DNA from: Apostichopus japonicus | Lineage: Eukaryota; Echinodermata; Holothuroidea; Aspidochirotida; Stichopodidae | Direction: 5' to 3' | DNA: 64,000 bases | NCBI RefSeq assembly: GCF_037975245.1 | Contig: NC_092580.1 | Location: 1,895,501-1,959,500, forward strand | Shown: one piece after another, positions 1 through 12,838 of the stretch | Layout of the letters: the number at the start of each line of letters is the position of its first letter | Numbering within the stretch: the stretch's first letter is position 1 | Notes under the pieces: model-generated | Databases searched by the model: none | What the model saw: the letters and a program-made list of their open reading frames with translations, nothing else | Told to the model about the DNA's origin: nothing | Translations under genes and position numbers: made by a program

Positions 1-1696
1 TTTGGAAAATAAGTTAACCTTGGAACTGTAGATTATTCTCTTCTTTCAATAATCATGAAAGATGCCAGCTTAGAAAGAAAGGTCAAAAAGAATGTACTCT
101 GTTTTCCGCGATCCATTTCACTCGTAAAACGAGCAAAGTTTGTTGTATGTACTCCATTTAGGTCTCTCCCCAATTGTGTAAGAAACTGACTTGATACAAG
201 TCAATGACAGTAGCAGGCCTTCCAAAAGTGTATGTAACTTCATATGATATCCAACTTGATCATGAAAGAAATCCAGAACCATTCAGAAGAACTTACAACC
301 AGACCAAGGTCCACGTTTTAGATCCCACAATACCTGAAATCACGATTCATTTTTTTTTCTGAATCTTCTGAATCTTTTTCTGAATATTTTTTTTGTTGAA
401 TGTGGATTTGGTCAAATTGCCAGAAAGTGGCAACTTAAAATAATATAACTTGCTTTGCCTTGAAAATTTTAGGCAGATCTGTTTGTTAAGTAGGAAATAA
501 TGTGTGCGTCATTCCTCTTCTGAGAGCTCAAGAAAAGAATTGCACAGATTTTGACAATCCCTAAAAAATTCATCATTTTCAAAAATAATGATTATGAAGT
601 TTGAAGCTGTTGCCATGCATGCAACCATAGTGTACATTGAGAACTGAAGGAACACCGCTTTAAAACAGGAGTCAACCTCTGAGGAATATTAAAACATCAG
701 GTAATATGATACATTTCTGCTTTTAATGAGAGTTTAAAACGTCAAGTGTTATTTAATATCCTGAGAAACAGTCTGTCAGGTGCCTCGATAGTCTGGGATA
801 TCTCTCCCAAATTGATTCTCCATTTTTTTTTAGTGTTTTTTTAGTTTGATGATTCTTTTTTAGCTGCCAGGGAATAATGTTTTATCTGATATATATTTTT
901 GTTATGACTTAAGCAGCATATCATCTGCGTAAATATGAAATAATTTTGAAAATTTTGTTGGTAGAGACATTTCCAGCAAGCTGTCCCTAGGGTTCATATG
1001 TGTCTTATCTTTAAGGATTGAAGGTATAAATACTGCAATCAAATTCTTGTCATTTCATGAGGAGAAGTGACAATATGGTAGTGTCTTACAGACATTATGC
1101 ATTAAAGATGAAAGATAATTCAAATTATGAGGACATGTTATGCAACGGTTTCTTATTAAAGAGATATAGTCATGCATTAACTACAAACATGGACGTTAAT
1201 GCAATTTTGTGGCATTTCGTAAGGAAATGGTCAATGCATACTGGGAGATATATTTAGTATTAATACACTATACAAATAGAAGTGAGTCAGGTTAATGTAA
1301 GATACTCCTAATGATTCATTGGTTACTTAAAGGGATGTATAGACTATAACAATGATATCAACTACAACACTTAAAATCCAATTCTTACTAGGTCGTTGAC
1401 AGGATATATTGTAACATCCTGACACTCAGATACCATAGTTATAGTGAAAAATTTACTCTCATTGAAATGTGTTCCTTCAGTTTTCATGTATACTAAAGCC
1501 ATTTGAAATTGATTTATCTTATATACCCCTATATGAACAATTTATAAAATTGATGTAGTTTAGATGTACATAATTGTGGACAAACTGCATGAGTCCATCA
1601 AACTTTTTGAGATGGAAAAAAAGTGACCACCTATTTTGAGGAGATCATCAATTAGGAGTAAATTTTACAGAGACAACTTCATTTTGGATGGTGATT
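1..1696. other. No gene seen
   Basis: AT-rich sequence with short homopolymer runs. I see no exon with convincing splice borders, no RNA gene and no ordered repeat. Confidence 0.5.
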
Positions 1697-1795
1697 GGAC
1701 CTGGGGAGGGGTTGAGACCTGTGGGAGGGGTGGGACCTGTGGGAGGGGTGGGACCTGTGGGAGGGGTGGTGGGACCTGGGGGAGGGATAGGCCCT
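1697..1795. repeat. G-rich minisatellite, ~18-bp unit
   Basis: Four to five tandem copies of a unit reading roughly GGGACCTGTGGGAGGGGT, with the outer copies diverged. Read on the other strand it gives a proline/threonine/glycine-rich open frame, which is a by-product of the repeat and not evidence for a protein. Confidence 0.85.
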
Positions 1796-3115
1796 GATAG
1801 ATTCCTTCCATCAATATATAGTTGCATAAGTAGAGAAGCATGCACATACAATAGTTATGTTAATTAAAGCAGTATTGTGCAGTCCCTTTAACAAAGACAC
1901 ATAAAACCATGCTTGAATCATCTTTGACAAGTTCCCTACATTCACTGTCATATTGTTGAGGTAGTTCCCTTCCACAGGAAATAACCCAATAGTAAAGAAT
2001 GATCAAATTAAACAAGTCAACGAACACGAATCAAACCCAAATAAGAATGTCCAGAGATAGAGGTTTTACCTGAAATTTTCCAAGATACACACATTTGAAG
2101 TTTTGATAAATCTGAGGAAACTCATTAAATATGTGCAAACTATGACGTAGAGTGTTGTGCTCATCAAAATTTCTTATTTTTGCCCTTAATAAGAAAAACC
2201 ACTAATTACAAGCCCACATATATCATTTGAATGATGTGATGTTCCTCTTTTCAAAGAAGACAATAAAATATTTCCAAAAAGTTGCCTTCGGCCACAAACA
2301 TGAGTTCAGTGTCCTTGAACAGAGGTTGTGAGAACACAGATTGAATGATGTATAAGGTCTTTGTAACCCTTTCCCATTCATCGTTCCTTCCATCTGGCCC
2401 CACTTTTCCCTTAAATGACAAAAAAACAACAACAAAAACATGATAGCACTAAGGTTATTAGCCTGTATACCTAAGAAGCAATTCAGGAAATTGCTGCTGA
2501 CATTTTCTACCAAGCGTCATCGGTGATCAACATGCTTAGGATATGTCTCCCACGGGTTGGAATTAATGAAATAAATTTAGATATAATCATTGGTAATTTG
2601 TTAACTCTTTGACAGTTAAATTGACATTAGTCGGTAAAGAGAAACGGGGAATTCCACTTGTTATGGAGATTATGAGACAGGCAAGCGAAGATAAGTTCAA
2701 TAAATGTCTGTAAGTTGTAACATGAAAACACTCCGGTTTTATTTCATGCAACATTTGAACTGCAGTGGTTAGTTAGTGCTATGGAAATGGTGACTTCTTG
2801 AATGCTTAATTTTTGTTCAAAAAACCAAATGATTCCATCTACGGCATTATTATGTCATAAATAATGCCAAAAGAGAAAAAGTTGAAAGCAAACGTACTAA
2901 TTGCTTTCCTAGTACTGCAAAAATAGTCTTTGTAGATAACTGTAAAAGTTACTAGAGGCCCTGACGCATCGTTCCTAGCAGGATTTTCTTCAAAGGCAAG
3001 TTCAAACGAAGGGCACATTAAAACTAGACATGAGCATCTTGACTGGAGTGGAAATTTTGCACCCTTCTCATCTTTGTTCTGGTGTACGTATGTATATATG
3101 TCATATAAACATGGT
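1796..3115. other. No gene seen
   Basis: AT-rich unique sequence. The open frames are short and of low complexity, without splice context. Confidence 0.5.
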
Positions 3116-3460
3116 ATGGATTATATGAAACAACATACAATATCATGGATTATATGAAACAACATACAATGTCATGGATTATATGAAACAACATACAATG
3201 TCATGGATTATATGAACCAACATACAATGTCATGGATTATATGAATCAACATACAATGTCATGGGTTATATGAACCAACATACAATGTCATGGATTATAT
3301 GAACCAACATACAATGTCATGGATTATATGAACCAGCATACAATGTCATGGCTTATATGAACCAACATACAATGTCATGGATTATATGAACCAACATACA
3401 ATGTCATGGATTATATGAACCAACATACAATGTCATGTAATATATGAAACAACATACAAT
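3116..3460. repeat. 29-bp minisatellite
   Basis: About twelve head-to-tail copies of a 29-bp unit containing TTATATGAAACAACATACAA and TGTCATGGA. Copy starts at 3121 and 3150 fix the period. Copies differ by single bases (for example AAACAA versus AACCAA). The array ends directly in the palindrome at 3457-3514. Confidence 0.92.
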
Positions 3461-3514
3461 GTAATTAGCCTTGCAGTTTATATGCACATATAAACTGCAA
3501 GGCTAATTACATTG
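3457..3514. repeat. Perfect 58-bp palindrome (28-bp arms, 2-bp loop)
   Basis: Bases 3457-3484 are the exact reverse complement of 3487-3514, with only CA between them. The arm contains AATTAGCCTTGCAGTTTATA. The left arm starts inside the last copy of the 29-bp array, which suggests an inverted duplication formed at the array edge. No coding or RNA context is visible. Confidence 0.9.
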
Positions 3515-6500
3515 GATATGATTTCCTTTGATAATGTTGTTGGCCCGGGTAGGCTAAAGCTGGTCATGCATGGAATGATTGAACCACCCGACATTACTGG
3601 ACTGGTGATTTAGATAATGATTTAGATTTAGTCTAGGATCCAGACTAAGTTGTGTCCGCTTCAGTCGGGCTGACACAACATGTTGTATTCTCCCAACTGG
3701 CAGTCGTCCATGGTTATGCTGTGTTTGACCGTTATTGACTGCAACTGTCCTGTTTCAACAAATTGTGGGGCAAATCAGTTTGTACGTGACCTAAACGATC
3801 ACCAGTCTTTAACAGAAAATAGTCGTTCAGTTTGCTGGAGTCAGTCGTTAAATAAACACTTCTACGGACATTCATGTATCCAAAAGGAGGTCACGTCAGT
3901 CGAGTTACACTGTTATCTTGTTCTGTCTCCTTCAATCCCTGCTAAAAGGTTGACTTATTACTACCTCATTAATACTCTTAAGGGAATTAAAAACATGGAT
4001 CTTTGGAGAGAAATATCACAGCATTACCAGCTTGAAATATCTTCCAGTTTTCATGTGTTTGCATCGTGATTAGGGAGTTGTAGTTTACAAACACAAGCAA
4101 CTATATACCTCATTCCTCTGTTCCGATATTTCTGCCCCAGTTCATTTGATGGATGTGTCCGTTTCCCATCTGGTTTTAGCTTTCTGCAACATTATTCTGT
4201 CTCCAGACAAGGAAGGCAATATGATGGGGGGGGGGGGAGAAGAAGGGCTGTATAGGTAGTCATGCATTTAAGATACTGACAGGAGTGAATGATGAGGAAT
4301 TGAAAATATTCAAAGCAAAAGGAACACTTGAACAACTTGTATTGCTAAGTATCACAGGTCTATTATAAACACACCTATTACCAGGCACTTGGGAATGTCA
4401 TAAACAGACAAGGAATTCCACTACATATGTTTCATTTGTAAGAGAGGCTGGGGGGAACAAAGAGGTATATTCATCAAAGTATGTAAATCTAGCAGCATTA
4501 ATTCAAAGGAAACCATGTGGGATAACAACCTGAAATGTTCACACTGTGATGCAGAAATAAATACACACTTAAAAAACAACTTGATTTAGTTTAGATTTTT
4601 CAATTTTGCCCAGCAATCTTCAAGTTTACAAAGTTTTCGACTAAGATGCTATGCTGTGGCATTTTTTTGCAGTGGTGTAGCATGTCTATCTTACAGAAAA
4701 CTTTTGACACAACTTGACACAACTCAATTAGTTTTCCATTTTGCATAGTAATTTTCCAGTTTGCATGCAGTGCTGTAACAATTTTGTGTAGAATTTTGCG
4801 GCTATTTTGATAGCAGAAAAGAATATTCTGCACAGTTCACTAATGTCATCAGAAAATTCCGGAGTATGTTATTGTTATTCGTCATCGGGGTATTAGGGAA
4901 GCATATCTACATACATGATGGAAGTGAAAGCTGAATGGAAACCATTATTGGTGGGCTGCTCAGGATGTACAGGCTAGCTAATCTGGTCACTCTAGATAGA
5001 TTAAAGAGACATGTAGTTATGCAGGTACATGGGCCTACTACTTAAAACAGAAACGTCTACACCCGGCCGGCTGACGATAAAATTATGAAATCAGTATGAT
5101 ATAATGAACAAAATAACACCTGTTCATTATGCAGTGCTCTGTGTACTGTTTTTTTTTGTGGTAAACTAGAATACTAAAATGTTATTTTCAAAATATGTCT
5201 CAGTGATCTAATATGATGGTTCAGTGGTGGTAGGCTTTCCCGCGAAAAGAAGACGGGTAAATTCTAAGCTCTTTATTTAGAGAAGATCAATTATAGAAGG
5301 TACCTTGTTCTGCCTTGTAAACTGTAACCTAGGAAACTGGCATCACCACTCCTTATTACCTAATCAGTCATCAAGTTTGCTCTCAAATATACATGAAAGT
5401 AAACCAAAAACATTATAGGTTATACTGTCTCGCCGAAACATTCACAAGTATTTTACAGTCAAGCACTCTATGGCAGTCGTTGTCCTCATTGAGTGGCGAT
5501 TCAACTACCTAATTTAGCACCGATGCTAGGTATCTGGAAGTTGACATGTTGAGTGTGCATTTCAATAGGACAGTATTTTAATATATAACAGTAACTTAAA
5601 GACATAAGATGTACAAATTACTAACATGATCGTCAACCAGTCATAAATACAATTCGAATTTCATTGCTTTTAACGATGGACTCTATTATTAATGTGTATT
5701 ATTTTGAACCTTCATAATAATTGTAGCAGACTAGTCTTTCTTGATATGTAGAAACATGCAGATCTCTAGAAAAACCATTTCATACATGTCAACACGGATG
5801 ATGAAATAATCAAACGTGATATGAGTGAATTATAAAAGAATAGCTATCTCTGGATCTCAAACTTGGGTTTACTCTCGGTTTGACATCCGGAAACCATTTC
5901 TCGGTTCTTTAGCTTATACTCAACATATAAACGGAAGGCAGGGTGCAGCACCTATTTGCTCCTCTTTTATAGATTTAATTGAGACTGTGTAGTAGTTGGT
6001 TCGTCTGCACCCCCTATGTAACTCGAGGAGATTTTCACTTCTCTAAATCATTTTGCTTCGTCAAATCGATCTCGGGAACGCAATTTTCTCGTCTTCTTGA
6101 AAGTACTTAGTAGTTGCTTTCAACTTTTGAAGTGCATGTTTTCCATGAAGTGCCATCAGGAAATGCAGTTACTGAAACAAAATAAGTTGTTGATGGGGGG
6201 GGGGGGGGGGACTGCAGGTTTAGCAATTCCTATCAACCCACTCAGCTGAAACTAGAACAAGCACTAGATACATACATCATTATAGTATTGAATCAACTGT
6301 GTTTTGAATTGACTTCAGCCTGTCTTTTATCACAGGTATCGTAAAGAAACATGCTCTCTTCAAAATGTTGATCTTGTTCCGATAGATTAATCGATGGATG
6401 AATAATCAGCACGATTTAGTTCTTTTGCTCTATTTTTCAGTTTCATCGCAAAGAAAATCACTTGTTACGGTCTGTCTAGATATTTTCCAGATTGATTAGA

Positions 6501-7477
6501 CAACTTGTAAAGTATCAGTGAGTTTTGATTTGTTTTCCAACCGCCATTTGAGTTCGGGAGAGATCTAGAGAAGGAATAATTAAGCTGTGAATCCATTTCA
6601 TGGCCTTGATGTTGAATTTCAATGCAGCTCAGAGGAGGGGTCTAATGAGGTGTGCCTTCCTTTAGGCAAAACTTCCTTTAAAAGTGCTTGTATGCAAATT
6701 GGAGGCATCTCTTTAGCTTTTCAAGCGGATGGTTTTATAATTCCCTGATCTATATCTTGTGGGAGTCTACATCAGTTCCATCTCATCCCCATCTAAACAT
6801 ATCAGCCTTCCGTTGAATCTTGGCTTTAATAAATAACATGATGATTGCATCTCTGACTAAAATGTGTTCTCTGAACATTTCTTTTGATTGCCCCTCCCAT
6901 TTAATTGCATGAGTGTATGTGTGTAATTCCCCAAAATGTCAAGTGGTCCAGTGGATGGCCAGACATCTCGCTGATTATAAGTTGCTAGTTTTGCTTGTCG
7001 TCATGGATACATGGTTGTATATTGATCAAATAAGTGAAGGGTTCATGCTTCCAATCAACCTACTTAAAGTCATCTGTAAGCCATTGCAAAAGAGGTACAG
7101 AAAGGAGGGACCCCAAAGTTATCTAGGGTAATTAGAAGTGGTTTTCATCAAACTGTAAGATGAAGGCCCCAGTTAATGTCAGTCAAAAAAGAGGAAAGGG
7201 CCAAGTTATCCTTCAAAATGGCGACACTGACAGTTATTGAAAGGCTATTGGAGGGCTGTATACGCTACTGCGATAATGGGATCTAATTACGGTGTAAAGG
7301 CCTTTAGTCAGTCAAACTTTTTCTTCTCTTCACAGCTTGTCCTTCATTTTGCTATTTTGAGGCAATGTCAAAAGCTCTGCAATTGTCCTCAGTTGTTAGT
7401 TTGTTATAAGTTAAATGTTAGTCTCAAAGTACATGGTTTCCATGGTAATTGTGGATAATGATGTTCAGTCATGTAGT
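3515..7477. other. No gene seen
   Basis: AT-rich sequence with poly-G tracts near 4227 and 6197. A 129-codon open frame at 3680-4069 (plus) shows no recognisable domain or splice support and is not called as a gene. Confidence 0.45.
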
Positions 7478-8030
7478 CTCAGAGTGCATGGTAGAGTGCA
7501 TTGGTAGAGTGCAAGGTAGAGTGTATAGAGAGTGCAAGGTAGAGTGCAAGGTAGAGTGTATAGAGAGTGCAAGGTAGAGTTCATGGTAGAGTGTATAGAG
7601 AGTGCAAGGTAGAGTTCATGGTAGAGTGTATAGAGAGTGCAAGGTAGAGTTCATGGTAGAGTGTATAGAGAGTGCAAGGTAGAGTTCATGGTAGAGTGTA
7701 TAGAGAGTGCAAGGTAGAGTTCATGGTAGAGTGTATAGAGAGTGCAAGGTAGAGTTCATGGTAGAGTGTATAGAGAGTACAAGGTAGAGTTCATGGTAGA
7801 GTGTATAGAGAGTGCAAGGTAGAGTTCATGGTAGAGTGTATAGAGAGTGCAAGGTAGAGTTCATGGTAGAGTGTATAGAGAGTGCAAGGTAGAGTGCATG
7901 GTAGAGTGTATAGAGAGTGCAAGGTAGAGTACATGGTATAGTGCATGGTAAAGTGCATAGAGAGTGCATGGTACAGTGCAAGGTAGAGTGCAAAATAGAG
8001 TGCATAGAGAGTGCAAGGTAGAGTGTATTT
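7478..8030. repeat. 35-bp minisatellite (AGAGTGTATAG... family)
   Basis: A compound tandem array. The core unit is 35 bp, combining AGAGTTCATGGT with AGAGTGTATAGAGAGTGC AAGGT; copies begin at 7576 and 7611. The flanks consist of shorter sub-units (AGAGTGCAAGGT, AGAGTGCATGGT), so the 35-mer looks like a higher-order combination of a ~12-bp motif. The minus strand is open across most of it in two frames, a consequence of the repeat. Confidence 0.92.
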
Positions 8031-11000
8031 GGTGTGATGAACACAATGATATCTCTCAAAATGGTTGAATTAAATAAACCTTCCAGTTAAAAAAAAACAC
8101 GCATTGTGTTCTACTAAATTCACCATTCATGTTCAAATGGAATATTGTTTCTATTTTTGACGACACCATAATTTTAATACATCTATTATTACCAGATATT
8201 GCTTCAATTAATTTAAGAACTTTCAGCAATACACCCTTTTGTGAGAGGAGGCCTGTATTATTGTAATCGATTTCTCTGAAGTGTACCAGTATCCATACTG
8301 AGGATGGAGGACATACTAGTAGAGACATATCCCGCACATCCCATATCCTTCTGTGGATCCTCGTCTACAGAATACAATTTCATGAAATATTAGGAACAAT
8401 TTGAAGACAAATATGGTCCCTCTGGTTACATTTTTAGACATGTTTTCTCAAAGAAACATTAGAAATTATTAAATATTTCAATTTTGATCCTCTCTTAGCT
8501 CTATACGAATTAATTCAAGAAAACTTTAATCCATAAAAATGATGATGATTGTGAGTGATATGATTGCAGCAATATCTTCAAGCTAAAATGTAACATTCTT
8601 CTTACTGTCACACAAACATGTCTGAGGAGTTCATGACCTTTAATATTGAGTGTTATATGAAACGCTGGCAAAAATCCATGTAGAATTTAGATATGAAAAG
8701 TTTGGGGTAAGAATTTCTCATCACCCCCTCCACAAAGCTTCCTTTCATAGACTCTTGTCACCTTATGCATGCAGCAACCTGTGGGCCCTAGGCCATTCCA
8801 AGGATTTTTGTTTATTCATATTATTATTTTATCGATAAAGCGATAAATCTGATGTATTATGAGACATCGGCACGTATGGTATTACTTCATTATCCTGTAT
8901 TCCTGCAGGGTGCAGTTGACAAAACGATTAACCATTGCTTCTTGCTTTCCTGCTTCTGTTATAAATCACCTAATTGCTGTCTCTGGATCTGCAAAGGGTA
9001 ATGATTGGTGCATAATCACGCTGACTTTTGGAGTGCATTATAATGCATATCTCACAGTTTTAGAGAGACTAGCATAGAGCCCTAGGGTCTGCTGTACATC
9101 AAACTGAGACAATTTCACGAGTTTTTTAATGATCGCATGATCGGCAGGCATATTTGTACCGTTCATACGGTAACCAGATAACTAAGACTGGTAGAAAATA
9201 CTTGAAATCAATGGTTTATATGGTAACAAGATAAATAAGACTGGTAGGATTCAAATGACGAGAGAGAAAAGGTTAAAGCAGTCTGCATATTGCATTGATG
9301 TCGGGGGGGGGGGGGGATAAGTTTAATGAAGCTAGCAATGCAGTTCATTAGGTTACTTTGATATGAATTTCAGATAATGCAAGACTACAGTTTTGCATAC
9401 TAGTAATACTAATATAAAGGAACGGTTTCTGGGCCTGGAACTTATCAAATGAATGAATTAATTAATTATTCCAAAAGAAATTTTTTGTGAAGTATATAAT
9501 ACTGCAGGCGTCAGAGGAACGACTATGAACATTTAAAAGAGCAACAAAGGACATTTCAGCTAGAAAATGATGTGAATTAAAATTAATAACCACTACTAAT
9601 TTGTTCGTATTATTATTATTATTACTACTACTACTATTACTACTATTTCTACTTAGTACTTCTAAACTATTTATCTAATATATACCCATGCAGACAGGCC
9701 TTTAGTTGATGTCAATCCTACATATATAGACATTACTTCATTGTTGATGCCGGGGAGGGAGGGGGAGGTTCCAGTGAGAGACCACAGGGCCATGCATGTC
9801 ATGTGATCATTCAGAGCTCATATATAGTACAATACAGCACTTTTTATATTTAATGCAGGCCAGAGAGTGGCAGGGAGGGCAATTTCAGGAGGGATATCTT
9901 TGGCTCTTTGTGAAGTGACATATTTAAACTAGAACTGCATATGCCTGCAAAGTATTGTAGTGCGTGAGAAGTGCTTGCAGTATTAGGAAGAACTTTTTGT
10001 ATGTTCATGGTGTTATTTGTTAATGGGCGGACAACACACCAGGGAGTATAGTTATATTGTAGGTTCCTACAAAGTGAGTGCCATGACAGGCTCAGAATAA
10101 GTTGGCTACGCACCTAGCCTCTGAAACTGCAAATGTACAGAGAGGCTATATGTAACTTTAAGTTTCAACGTCCAGTCATGTAGGTATCGTTCACTTGGCC
10201 AGTAATGTCAATATAGTAGCACTCACACTACAATAAACACTGTAAGCTCTCGTGGAGGAACCTGCAATTTGTACTTTTTTGGTTTGGTTTCTAGATTTGT
10301 ATGTTCCTGAGGGCCGCGGGGATTAGTGAGCATTCCTGCATCTTGGTCTCCTTCATCCCATATCCCTCCATTTATTGTTTAGCTGTTTTAGCTATGTTAT
10401 TATATAGCTATAAAACAAAGCTATATTACATAGCTATATAATATAGCTACTGTATGTAATATAGCTTTATAACACAACATTTAATAATAAAGCTATATTA
10501 CATAGTTAATATAATATAGCTATAGTAGCTTTAATCTCTTCCACTGATCTTCTGTACGAGCTACCAACTGGATTAAGCTCGATCAATTGCTACAGCACAT
10601 GTTGGTGATTATCACAAACTTTATATGTAAAGTTTTAATCAGTGAATTATTCCCTGAGTACCTTGCTCATTTCAGTGAGATTTCCAATCTTGCCATGTGG
10701 CCATGCATACATCGATCAATGGAAAAATGCTGAAAACTTAATACACATGGCCAATTTCAAACGTTGCACATAGCTTTGAAATAACCAGCTTTTCCATCCA
10801 GCAGAATTTATGTAACATCAGTGTTGCCATGCAACCCTTCTGGGACAGTTAAACGCAATACATAATAGAGCAGCAACCATGTCACAATCAACGATAATTT
10901 AATTTCATTGATATCTTTTTAATTAAGTTTAACTAATTTGCATATAAATTGTTTAGGAAACCTTGTGCCAGTATTTCTGTCATCTAGTTTCCTTGCTGTC

Positions 11001-11324
11001 TATTCGCTGTGCCCAGAGAATTGTCGGTTGTTTATGACTTGCATATAATCGGAAATCAAGTGGATAGTTCTATGGAATCTTTGATTATTTAATTTTACCA
11101 GCAATTATAAATTGTTGATTTATAATGTTATTCAGATGGAGTCAATGATAGCATTAACTAAGTAGGTCAACTGTGTCTGAGAGCTTTCAGATTTCAGAAT
11201 CGAAATAATGCAGGAAACGAAAACATTATAAGTAGGATCCTTAGATATCAAAAAGAGGAGGAGGGATGAGAAAAGGAACTCCCAATCGGTGATGTGTCTC
11301 ACTCTGTAATTATGTTCCAAATTT
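8031..11324. other. No gene seen; palindromic AT-rich patch
   Basis: No exon is supported. A poly-G tract lies near 9303, a (TAT/TAC)n stretch at 9605-9660, and at 10385-10535 a cluster of AT-rich partial palindromes built on TATAGCT and AATATAGCT. Confidence 0.45.
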
Positions 11325-12838
11325 ATCACCAGTTAGGTTAGTTAATCATCAGTTAGGTTAAGTAATCATCAGTTAGGTTAGTTAATCATCAGTTAGGTTA
11401 AGTAATCATCAGTTAGGTTAAATAATTATCAGTTAGGTTAAGTAATCATCAGTTAGGTTAAGTAATCATCAGTTAGGTTAAGTAATCATCAGTTAGGGTA
11501 AGTAATCATCAGTTAGGTTAGTTAATCATCAGTTAGGCTATTGTAATCATCAGTTAGGTTAATTTATCATCAGTAATTAGGTTAAGTAATCATCAGTTAG
11601 GTTAAGTAATCATCAGTTCGGTTAAGTAATCATCAGTTAGGTTAAGTAATCATCAGTTAGGTTAGTTAATCATCAGTTAGGTTAAGTAATCATCAGTTAG
11701 GTTAAGTAATCATCAGTAATTAGGTTAAGTAATCATCAGTAATTAGGTTAAGTAATCATCAGTTAGGTTAATTTATCATCAGTAATTAGGTTAAGTAATC
11801 ATCAGTTAGGTTAATTTATCAGTTAGGTTAACTTAACCTAATTACTGATGATAAATTAACCTAAGTAATCATCAGTTAGGTTAAGTAATCATCAGTTAGG
11901 TTAAGTAATCATCATTTAGGTTAGTTAATCATCAGTTAGGTTAAGTAATCATCAGTTAGGTTAAGTAATCATCAGTTAGGTTAGTTAATCATCAGTTAGG
12001 CTATTGTAATCATCAGTTAGGTTAATTTATCATCAGTAATTAGGTTAAGTAATCATCAGTTAGGTTAATTTATCATCAGTAATTAGGTTAAGTAATCATC
12101 AGTTAGGTTAAGTAATCATCAGTTCGGTTAAGTAATCATCAGTTAGGTTAAGTAATCATCAGTTAGGTTAGTTAATCATCAGTTAGGTTAAGTAATCATC
12201 AGTTAGGTTAAGTAATCATCAGTTAGGTTAGTTAATCATCAGTAATTAGGTTAAGTAATCATCAGTAATTAGGTTAATTTATCATCAGTAATTAGGTTAA
12301 GTAATCATCAGTAATTAGGTTAATTTATCATCAGTAATTAGGTTAAGTAATCATCAGTTAGGTTAAGTAATCATCAGTAATTAGGTTAAGTAATCATCAG
12401 TTAGGTTAAGTAATCATCAGTTAGGTTAGTTAATCATCAGTTAGGTTAAGTAATCATCAGTTAGGTTAGTTAATCATCAGTTACGTTAAGTAATCATCAG
12501 TTAGGTTAAGTAATCATCAGTTAGGTTAAGTAATCATCAGTTAGGTTAGTTAATCATCAGTTAGGTTAAGTAATCATCAGTTAGGTTAAGTAATCATCAG
12601 TTAGGTTAGTTAATCATCAGTTAGGCTATTGTAATCATCAGTTAGGTTAATTTATCATCAGTAATTAGGTTAAGTAATCATCAGTTAGGTTAATTTATCA
12701 TCAGTAATTAGGTTAAGTAATCATCAGTTAGGTTAAGTAATCATCAGTTAGGTTAAGTAATCATCAGTTACGTTAAGTAATCATCAGTTACGTTAAGTAA
12801 TCATCAGTTACGTTAAGTAATCATCAGTTAGGTTACTT
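11325..12838. repeat. 1.5-kb satellite-like array of ~20-bp units
   Basis: About 70 units built on TTAGGTTAAGTAATCATCAG. There are four main variants: GTTAAGTAATC, GTTAGTTAATC, GCTATTGTAATC and GTTAATTTATC followed by AGTAATTAG. The variants recur in the same order (near 11521, 11993 and 12608), so the array has a higher-order structure. One unit near 11829-11861 is inverted. The array ends abruptly at both sides in unique AT-rich DNA. Confidence 0.95.

Noticed and set aside
3680-4069. 129-codon plus-strand open frame
   Set aside because: No recognisable domain, no splice or promoter context, and composition like the flanking non-coding DNA.
7826-8059. Minus-strand Cys/Leu-rich open frames (77 and 61 codons)
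   Set aside because: Generated by the 35-bp repeat; no independent evidence of coding.
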